From Candidatus Omnitrophota bacterium (lineage in GTDB: Bacteria > Omnitrophota > Gorgyraeia > Tantalellales > Tantalellaceae): a DNA stretch of 8,970 bases. Numbering within the stretch: the stretch's first letter is position 1; the number at the start of each line of letters is the position of its first letter. The translations under genes and the position numbers were made by a program. Shown piece by piece: positions 1-5,262 of the stretch. Below the pieces are notes generated by a model. It was not told where the DNA came from, did not search any database, and worked only from the letters and a program-made list of their open reading frames with translations. The DNA lies in contig JAQUNB010000033.1 in the NCBI GenBank assembly GCA_028717825.1, positions 1 to 8,970 on the forward strand. Reading direction: 5' to 3'.

Positions 1-1
1 A

Positions 2-832
2 GCGAAAAAACCGTTTAAGGGTCTGGAAAATATTAATCGTTCAAAGAACGGGAACTTGATAATCCTCGAGACGAGCGGCGTTCCTATAACCGATAAAGAC
101 GGTAATTTGACAGGGTTTAGAGGGATTGACAGGGATGTTACAGAGCGCAAACAGATGGAAGCCGTGTTAAAAGAATCCGAGGCACAGTACCGTATAATTT
201 TTGAGAATACAGGGACTTCGATGTGCATTATAGAAGGGGACATGACCGTTTCTATGGTTAACGGCGAATTTGAAAAACATTTTGGTATTTCTAAAAAGGA
301 AGTCGAACATAAAAAGAACATCGTAGAATTCGTAGACGATGAATTCAAGGATAAAGTTATTGAATATCATAGGCTGCGCACTATTGACCCCGGGGCGGTG
401 CCGAGGAACTATGAGATCAAGATGAAAAATAATAACGGTAACGTTAAAGACATATACCTTACGGTCGCTATTATACCCGGGACGCGACGGAGCGTTGTAT
501 CGTTATTGGACATCAGCGAATTGAAAAGAAAAGAAACAGAACTAAGGAAACAAAAGGAGCTTCTTGACAATACCAATAGAGCGCTTGAACATAAGTTAAA
601 TGAGCTGCAGGACGCACTGGGACATATTAAAAAGCTCGAAGGGCTGGTGCCGATATGTGCGCGATGTAAAAAAATGCTGATAGAAAAGGGAGATCCCAAA
701 GACCCGAACGCATGGGTTGCTTTAGAAAAATATATTTCCGAAAGAAGTAAGGCCAGTTTTACTCATGGCATATGCCCGAATTGCGCAAATAAAATGTACA
801 GTGATATGCATGAGAATAAGGAGAAAATGTAG
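2..832 (+). CDS. PAS-domain sensor protein with C-terminal four-cysteine module (5' end cut off by window)
   Basis: The reading frame is open from the window edge, so the true start lies upstream; the TTG at 56 is only an internal leucine codon. The visible 276 residues begin with the end of one PAS/PAC domain, closing with the typical RDVTERK at about residues 44-50. A second PAS domain follows (about 59-174, from EAQYRIIFENTG to SLLDISELKRK), then a charged coiled coil (about 176-212). The C-terminal module runs from LEGLVPICARCKK to HGICPNCANKMY with cysteines at 219, 222, 258 and 261. This short module is often found after PAS or receiver domains and probably binds a metal, but its function is not known to me. 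No histidine kinase, GGDEF or EAL domain follows, so any catalytic output must lie upstream or be absent. The ligand is unknown. The stop is one base from the next gene's start, suggesting co-transcription. Confidence 0.88.
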   Translation, partial: AKKPFKGLENINRSKNGNLIILETSGVPITDKDGNLTGFRGIDRDVTERKQMEAVLKESEAQYRIIFENTGTSMCIIEGDMTVSMVNGEFEKHFGISKKEVEHKKNIVEFVDDEFKDKVIEYHRLRTIDPGAVPRNYEIKMKNNNGNVKDIYLTVAIIPGTRRSVVSLLDISELKRKETELRKQKELLDNTNRALEHKLNELQDALGHIKKLEGLVPICARCKKMLIEKGDPKDPNAWVALEKYISERSKASFTHGICPNCANKMYSDMHENKEKM

Positions 833-833
833 G

Positions 834-1241
834 ATGCGAAATGTTCAAAAGATATCATTATTGATCTTACTAGGTATTGTTCTTCTTTTTGGCCATTCCG
901 AAGGGTTTGCCGGAAGGGATGATGGGTTTGTGCAGGATTATCCGGGAGGTGATTACGGTCTGGATCTGGGTGGGGGATATGAATCCATGCCCGACGGGAC
1001 GTTACTTACCCCATCTGCTTACCGAGATGATTATGTTAGTACAAAATACGGGCCTATGACGCACGAAGGGTTCGTAATATTTCCCGGGTATGATTTTGCG
1101 GATACAAGGGCACAAAAAGCCCAAAAGATGCTTATTGAGAAACAAAGACAAAGAAAAGAGCAAATTTTTCACAATGCCTTCGAAAAAGATGAATCAGGAA
1201 GTTCACTTTGGGGTTTTTCAGACTCGTCTAAGGAGAAATAA
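834..1241 (+). CDS. Secreted or periplasmic protein of unknown function, 135 aa
   Basis: I do not recognise this protein. The ATG at 834 is chosen because AAGGAG (818-823) sits ten bases upstream and because it places a clean signal peptide at the N-terminus: MRNVQK, then a hydrophobic core at residues 7-20, with likely cleavage near GFA-GRDD around residue 26. The in-frame ATG codons at 765 and 810 would lie inside the upstream gene and bury the signal. The mature part has a Gly/Tyr/Asp-rich stretch (about 28-90, with DYPGGDYGLDLGGGYE) followed by a charged, probably helical segment rich in Lys, Gln and Arg (about 91-112) and a Ser-rich tail. There is no lipobox and no second membrane segment. 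The one-base gap to the PAS gene implies translational coupling, so it may be a partner or output of that sensor; this is inference. No clear terminator follows. Confidence 0.72.
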   Translation: MRNVQKISLLILLGIVLLFGHSEGFAGRDDGFVQDYPGGDYGLDLGGGYESMPDGTLLTPSAYRDDYVSTKYGPMTHEGFVIFPGYDFADTRAQKAQKMLIEKQRQRKEQIFHNAFEKDESGSSLWGFSDSSKEK

Positions 1242-1267
1242 TCTTTTAACATAGCCCGCCCATATAT

Positions 1268-1287
1268 TAATATTAACTTGAATATTA
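1268..1287. repeat. AT-rich inverted repeat, possible operator
   Basis: TAATATT (1268-1274) and AATATTA (1281-1287) are perfect 7-base inverted arms around a 6-base spacer. The right arm overlaps the candidate -35 element at 1278-1283, which is where a repressor or activator might bind. In such AT-rich DNA a 7-base palindrome can arise by chance, so the regulatory reading is weak. Confidence 0.3.
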
Positions 1288-1305
1288 GCAGACATTGTGT
1301 ATACT
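1278..1305 (+). promoter_or_regulatory. Candidate sigma70-type promoter for the polysaccharide operon
   Basis: TTGAAT (1278-1283; 4 of 6 to the -35 consensus) and TATACT (1300-1305; 5 of 6 to the -10 consensus) are separated by 16 bases. Transcription would begin near 1312 and leave a leader of about 80 bases before the transferase gene at 1395. A second, weaker pair is TTGACC (1336-1341) and TATTCT (1357-1362) with a 15-base spacer. This 153-base gap (1242-1394) is the longest non-coding stretch before the operon; apart from these elements I see nothing else in it, and no terminator for the upstream pair. Confidence 0.4.
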
Positions 1306-1394
1306 TAAAGAGAATTGTAGGTAAAAAGTAAGATATTGACCCGAATCCAAGGTTCTTATTCTTTAACACAAATTTTGATAGTTAACCGCAGAAT

Positions 1395-2432
1395 ATGCTA
1401 AAAGTTTTTGCATTTTCTCTTATTTCCTCGATAATTTTTACTTGGGCCGCGATGTGGGTAGCAGGTAAATTTGGGATCCTTGATTATCCTGATGAGAGAA
1501 AAGTCCATTTAAAACCTACCCCTTTACTCGGGGGGCTTGCCGTCTTCGGCGCTTTCGCTCTTGCCATAGTTTTTAATTATCGTTTTTCCTTACAGCTGAA
1601 AGGTATAATGATAGGCTCGTCTATTATCCTGCTCGCAGGGCTTATAGATGATGTAAAGGAGCTTTCAGCGTTCATAAGGCTCATTGTTCAAATTATATGT
1701 GCGCTTACCGTTGTAGCCTGTGGAGTGCATATCAAGGTGTTTACTTCCTGTGCTTCGATCGAAGCGGTGTTAACCGTACTTTGGATAGTAGGGATCACGA
1801 ACGCAATGAATTTTATAGACGGGCTTGACGGTCTTGCAGCGGGAATTACCGCAATAGCCGCGGGCACTTTTTCGATAATAGCTTGCCAGACAAATCAAGT
1901 TTATTTCTCATTTTTGACGTTAGCGTTAACGGGCGCCTGTTTGGGGTTTCTGGTTTTCAACTTTCATCCTGCCAAGATCTTTTTGGGAGACGCGGGAAGC
2001 AGCTTTATCGGGTTTACTTTGGCGTCACTTGCCGTAATGGGGGATTGGAGCGCGAATAGCCCGGTAGTCGCGTTAAGCGTTCCATTACTCATACTTTCGA
2101 TACTGATATTCGATATCACTTATATTTCCATCTCGAGGGTCTATCAGGGCAAGGTCAAAACTTTTAAAGAATGGATAGAATATGTTGGACGAGACCATCT
2201 TCATCACCGTTTGATGGCGTTGGGTCTTACAACCGTGCAGTCGGTACTGTTCATATATTTACTCAGCACGGTTTTCGCAGTATCAGCGCTTGTTTTAAGA
2301 CATGCAACGCACTACGAGGCATTATTGCTACTTATACAAGACGCGTTAATACTTTTGATCGTAACGGTCCTTATGGTCGTCGGGAAAGAGAATTTGGACA
2401 AAAACAAAGATATAAATGAGGCCACCGAGTAG
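1395..2432 (+). CDS. WecA/TagO-family undecaprenyl-phosphate sugar-1-phosphate transferase
   Basis: This integral membrane enzyme of the MraY/WecA/TagO family moves a sugar-1-phosphate (in WecA and TagO, GlcNAc-1-P from UDP-GlcNAc) onto undecaprenyl phosphate, the first committed step in making a lipid-linked glycan. The 345 residues are the usual length and form about ten or eleven hydrophobic segments. Family motifs are all present: early GKFGILDYPDERKVH (24-38) and TPLLGG (42-47), the Asp pair LIDDVKE (83-89), the catalytic loop NAMNFIDGLDG (136-146), FLGDAGSSFIG (196-206) and the cytoplasmic His motif DHLHHRL (267-273). The exact sugar cannot be read from sequence. The ATG at 1395 is the only sensible start because TAA lies in frame at 1383, although its Shine-Dalgarno is poor. 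It heads the operon and ends 11 bases before the ATPase gene. Confidence 0.94.
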   Translation: MLKVFAFSLISSIIFTWAAMWVAGKFGILDYPDERKVHLKPTPLLGGLAVFGAFALAIVFNYRFSLQLKGIMIGSSIILLAGLIDDVKELSAFIRLIVQIICALTVVACGVHIKVFTSCASIEAVLTVLWIVGITNAMNFIDGLDGLAAGITAIAAGTFSIIACQTNQVYFSFLTLALTGACLGFLVFNFHPAKIFLGDAGSSFIGFTLASLAVMGDWSANSPVVALSVPLLILSILIFDITYISISRVYQGKVKTFKEWIEYVGRDHLHHRLMALGLTTVQSVLFIYLLSTVFAVSALVLRHATHYEALLLLIQDALILLIVTVLMVVGKENLDKNKDINEATE

Positions 2433-2437
2433 AGGTG
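2431..2437 (+). promoter_or_regulatory. Ribosome binding site deciding the ATPase start
   Basis: AGAGGTG lies six bases before the ATG at 2444 and overlaps the stop codon of the upstream gene. An alternative GTG start at 2435 lies inside this site and has no site of its own, so ATG 2444 is preferred. Confidence 0.6.
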
Positions 2438-2443
2438 AAAAAT

Positions 2444-3256
2444 ATGGATTTTCTTGAACATTGGAAACTTAAGGAAAAACCATTCGAAAATACAGGTGAC
2501 CCAAAATTTTTCTATTATTCCCCGAGCCATAAGGAAGCGTTGACACGTCTCATTTATGTCATAAGGGCCCATAAGGCGGGGGCGTTGCTCGCCGGTGACT
2601 ACGGTACCGGTAAGACTACGATCGCCAATGAAATACTTCATGAGATAAAGGAGTCCGGTGATTATCAGAGTATTTGCATAAGCAACCCGCTCCTTACTTC
2701 CCGGGAACTTTTGCAGGAGATAGGTTTTCAGCTTGGGGCGAAGGGCAAAATAACGGATCGTGTCAGCCTCCGGCGTTTTATCGAAGAAAGATTGAAACAG
2801 ACAGTGAGCGAGGGGCGACACACCGTACTTATCGTTGATGAAGCGCACCTCATAAATAAAAAGGATGTACTTGAAGAGTTAAGGCTCCTTATGAACCTCC
2901 AGTATAACAATAACTTTCTTGTTACGATAATCATGATGGGACAGCTGGAGCTAAGGGATATCATAAATTCGATGGCACAGTTCAAGCAAAGGTTTGCCAT
3001 GTTCTATGTCTTGAAAAATCTGAACGAAGAAGATACCGTTCGATACATAGAACATAGGCTTAAAATATCCGGTACGGACCGGTCTATGTTCACGCCGGAG
3101 GCCAGTAGTTACGTTTACAGGTCTTCACAGGGCAGACCGCGGCAGATAAATAATATTTGCGATATGGCGCTTCTGGTGGGGTCATTGGCCAACGCAGGGT
3201 GTGTGGATGAAAATATTGTGAGAGACATAGTGAAAGATCTGGGAGAAAAAATATAA
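2444..3256 (+). CDS. ExeA/GspA-like AAA ATPase of polysaccharide/exosortase-type loci
   Basis: The 270-residue protein starts MDFLEHWKLKEKPFENT, matching the usual N-terminus of ExeA-like ATPases (a short aromatic/acidic lead, then LKEKPF), which supports ATG 2444 over GTG 2435. The Walker A loop GDYGTGKTT is at residues 51-59, the Walker B VLIVDEAH at 128-135, a sensor-1-like MMGQ at 164-167, a candidate arginine finger in FKQRFAM near 183, and a sensor-2-like GRPRQINNICD at 230-240. It ends after the ATPase core, without the C-terminal peptidoglycan-binding domain of full-length ExeA. Related ATPases recur in EPS clusters associated with exosortase/PEP-CTERM systems, where their substrate is not established. 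Here it sits between the priming transferase and an HD-GYP protein, so a role in assembly, secretion or its regulation is inferred from context. Confidence 0.92.
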   Translation: MDFLEHWKLKEKPFENTGDPKFFYYSPSHKEALTRLIYVIRAHKAGALLAGDYGTGKTTIANEILHEIKESGDYQSICISNPLLTSRELLQEIGFQLGAKGKITDRVSLRRFIEERLKQTVSEGRHTVLIVDEAHLINKKDVLEELRLLMNLQYNNNFLVTIIMMGQLELRDIINSMAQFKQRFAMFYVLKNLNEEDTVRYIEHRLKISGTDRSMFTPEASSYVYRSSQGRPRQINNICDMALLVGSLANAGCVDENIVRDIVKDLGEKI

Positions 3257-4306
3257 ATGGTTGAGTTGAGTAATTTTCCAACGGGAAAAGAAAAAAAACT
3301 TGATGGAAATCCTTGGAAAGATGAAGGAGAGGTCAGACTTTCTCTTTCGAAAGAAGAGAATAAGGCCAAGACGATAGAGATAAGGTCGTCGCTTGTTGTC
3401 GCGGAAGCTTTCTATCAGGATGTCCTGCGTTTCGCGATCTCTGTGATGGATAAGGTTGCTTCCGGCGGAGAGAATGATATAGACGGGGCGGATATTTTAG
3501 CGAATGCCGATCGTTTTTATAAGATCCTTACAACGAGTATTAACCCGGATGATCTTTTGCGGCTTGTCGCGCAGCATGACGAAATGCATAAAAACAACTA
3601 TATTTATATACAGGCTATTAACGTTTGTTTTGTGTCGGTACGCATAGCGCTTTCGCTAAAGTTTTCCGCTAAAGAATTAAGGGAGCTCTTGATCTCCTCG
3701 TTGTTCCACGATATCGGCATGATGAAGATCCCGATGGCGATATGGAACAAAAACGAAAGACTAAATCCATCCGAAGAAAAAGAGGTCGAAAAACACCCCA
3801 TTTACAGCGAAGAGATATTTCGTAAGATCAAAGGTATGGATGAAGAAATCATATTAGCGATAGCCCAGCATCAGGAAAAAGCCGACGGCTCGGGATACCC
3901 GAAGCATTTAAAAGGCAACGAGATCTATCATTTAGCACGGCTTATCGGTCTTGTCGATAGGTATGAAGCCCAAACACATACCCGGCCTTGGAGGGCGCGG
4001 TACGCTCCGGATCACGCGCTGCAACATATATTGGATAATGAGTCGAATAGTTACGACCCATATTACATGAAAGCTATGCTAAGGTATGTTTCGATCTTTC
4101 CCGTGGGATCATGGGTCAAAATTAGTTCAGGGGAGATAGGCAATGTCGTGCGGACAAATGAAGATTCACCAATGAGACCCGTGATCAGTATCTCTTTCGA
4201 CCGAGATAGAAAAATTATCCCGGAACCAAGGATAATGGATTTATCTAAACAACTTCTTGTGCACGTAGAACATTGTGTTAACCCGGAGCACTTAAATGTG
4301 CTTTAA
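3257..4306 (+). CDS. HD-GYP domain protein (possible cyclic-di-GMP phosphodiesterase or sensor) with altered metal ligands
   Basis: The HD-GYP core spans about residues 107-250 of 349. Visible landmarks are HDIGMMKIP (151-159), the His of KHPIYSEEIF (180), QHQEKADGSGYP (204-215), the Asp of GLVDRYEA (234) and RPW (243-245). HD-GYP enzymes cleave cyclic-di-GMP at a metal centre. Two ligand positions differ: the first His, expected 32 residues before the HD pair, is Gln119, and the second His of the HHE motif is Gln206; HDIGK also reads HDIGM. The protein may be a weaker enzyme, use fewer metals, or only bind nucleotide. An N-terminal region of about 100 residues is unrecognised and has no membrane segment. 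The C-terminal stretch FPVGSWVKISSGEIGNVV (281-298) resembles a small beta domain seen after some HD-GYP cores. The ATG directly follows the ATPase stop codon, so the two are probably translated together. Confidence 0.9.
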   Translation: MVELSNFPTGKEKKLDGNPWKDEGEVRLSLSKEENKAKTIEIRSSLVVAEAFYQDVLRFAISVMDKVASGGENDIDGADILANADRFYKILTTSINPDDLLRLVAQHDEMHKNNYIYIQAINVCFVSVRIALSLKFSAKELRELLISSLFHDIGMMKIPMAIWNKNERLNPSEEKEVEKHPIYSEEIFRKIKGMDEEIILAIAQHQEKADGSGYPKHLKGNEIYHLARLIGLVDRYEAQTHTRPWRARYAPDHALQHILDNESNSYDPYYMKAMLRYVSIFPVGSWVKISSGEIGNVVRTNEDSPMRPVISISFDRDRKIIPEPRIMDLSKQLLVHVEHCVNPEHLNVL

Positions 4307-4312
4307 GTCTAT

Positions 4313-4318
4313 GTGGAG
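4313..4318 (+). promoter_or_regulatory. Ribosome binding site deciding the export lipoprotein start
   Basis: GTGGAG lies seven bases before the ATG at 4326. In-frame ATG codons at 4296 (inside the HD-GYP gene) and 4311 would put this site within the coding region and lengthen the signal peptide needlessly, so 4326 is preferred. Confidence 0.55.
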
Positions 4319-4325
4319 CGTATAT

Positions 4326-5093
4326 ATGACTAATAGAAAAAAGTTTTATTCATATGTGATTTTGGTGATGATGTTCGCGGTGTTTGTCTCGGGCTGCGGT
4401 AGATGGAATGCGCCAAAGAAAAATCTTGATTTTTCGGTCTATTCACCGCCGGGGACAATAGCCTCGGAAGGCAAATATTATATCGGTTCACGGGATGAAT
4501 TGGAAGTATTCGTATGGAGATGTCCCGAACTTGATTCAACCGTGATAGTGCGCCCGGAGGACGGGAACATCACTCTTCCACTTGTAGGCGATATAAAAGC
4601 CGCGGGGTTAACGCCGAAGGAATTAGCGGAATCGATCAGCTCGAAAATGGCCGCGTATGTAAAAGAACCGCGGATCGCCGTTGGAGTTAAAAAATTCGGC
4701 GACAAAAAAGTATTTATATTGGGGCAGGTTCTGGCGCAAGGTACTTACCGGCTGGAAAAAGAAGATAGGATAATAGATCTTATCTCAAGGGCCGGAGGAT
4801 TTACAGATAGTGCTATGTCGTCGGCCACTTATGTAATACGCGGAGGATATAACGATCCTAAAATTATACGAACAAATGTCGCCAGATTGATCAAAAAAGG
4901 CGATATTAGCCAGAACATTTACCTTATGGAAGGCGACATTATCTATGTGCCTGAGACCGAGATAGAAGATCTGAATTATGTGTTCAGAAAACTGTTCCCG
5001 TCACTTTTCTTTGCCGAGAAACTTGCTAATTTGCAACAAAGCATTATAAACGGCAGTTGGGATTGGGCACAGGTATGGCGTAAAAATACATGA
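4326..5093 (+). CDS. Wza/EpsA-family polysaccharide export outer-membrane lipoprotein
   Basis: This 255-residue protein should be anchored in the outer membrane and form or gate the polysaccharide exit channel. Starting from ATG 4326, residues 1-24 make a lipoprotein signal: positively charged MTNRKK, a hydrophobic core, and the lipobox VSGC with the lipidated Cys at 24. The polysaccharide export domain follows (about 50-125, YYIGSRDELEVFVW, then TLPLVGDIKAAGLT and EPRIAVGV). One SLBB-type beta-grasp domain comes next (about 130-210, KKVFILGQVLAQGTYRL, RAGGFT, then GDIIYVPE). The C-terminal 40 residues are aromatic and possibly amphipathic, which could serve a membrane-inserting role as the C-terminal helix does in E. 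coli Wza; that is inference. It is shorter than E. coli Wza and has only one clear SLBB repeat, as in EpsA-like proteins. Its neighbour two steps on, the Wzc-type kinase, is the usual inner-membrane partner. Confidence 0.94.
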   Translation: MTNRKKFYSYVILVMMFAVFVSGCGRWNAPKKNLDFSVYSPPGTIASEGKYYIGSRDELEVFVWRCPELDSTVIVRPEDGNITLPLVGDIKAAGLTPKELAESISSKMAAYVKEPRIAVGVKKFGDKKVFILGQVLAQGTYRLEKEDRIIDLISRAGGFTDSAMSSATYVIRGGYNDPKIIRTNVARLIKKGDISQNIYLMEGDIIYVPETEIEDLNYVFRKLFPSLFFAEKLANLQQSIINGSWDWAQVWRKNT

Positions 5094-5114
5094 TTTTATC
5101 AGAGATTTTTTGAC

Positions 5115-5126
5115 CCGCTTTCGCGG
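5115..5126 (+). repeat. Small GC hairpin in the lipoprotein-kinase gap
   Basis: CCGC (5115-5118) and GCGG (5123-5126) pair around a TTTC loop. No T-run follows, so it is not a convincing terminator. Its right arm overlaps the first palindromic octamer of this gap, so in RNA the hairpin and the longer-range pairing could not both form. Confidence 0.35.
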
Positions 5127-5172
5127 AATTCCACACCTGTAAAGGTTGGGATGGATAGAAAAGGGAATTCCG
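5124..5172. repeat. Paired palindromic octamer (GGAATTCC) forming an inverted repeat in the leader of the kinase gene
   Basis: CGGAATTCC (5124-5132) and GGAATTCCG (5164-5172) are perfect 9-base inverted arms separated by 31 bases. The core octamer GGAATTCC is itself a palindrome, so the pair is also a direct repeat with 39 bases between centres. The 169-base gap 5094-5262 otherwise shows the small hairpin at 5115-5126, a mini hairpin ACCT-GTAA-AGGT (5135-5146) and the ribosome site AAAGGGA (5247-5253). The elements could be protein-binding sites or an RNA leader structure; neither is proven. Confidence 0.45.
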
Positions 5173-5262
5173 TCTTGGCGAGGTTTTTGTGTAGACGAAG
5201 AGGAAAGAAAGAGCACACTTGTGTAAGTCGGGGGAGTTTCAACAAGAAAGGGATAAAAACCA

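Noticed and set aside
765..833. Longer start for the secreted 135-residue protein
   Set aside because: Starts at 765 or 810 would lie inside the PAS gene and place 8 to 23 extra residues before an otherwise well-formed signal peptide; AAGGAG is spaced for 834.
1242..1394. Sigma54 promoter as used by some exosortase-linked EPS loci
   Set aside because: I found no GG-N10-GC type pair (TGGCAC/TTGC-like) in this gap.
2312..2848. Minus-strand open frame of 178 residues
   Set aside because: It lies antisense across the end of the transferase and the start of the ATPase, both of which have full family motifs; it has no motif or ribosome site of note.
5101..5172. Cyclic-di-GMP (GEMM-type) riboswitch in the gap before the kinase
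   Set aside because: A GTAA tetraloop mini hairpin and long-range arms are suggestive, but the conserved GEMM core sequences and the expected helix arrangement are not there.
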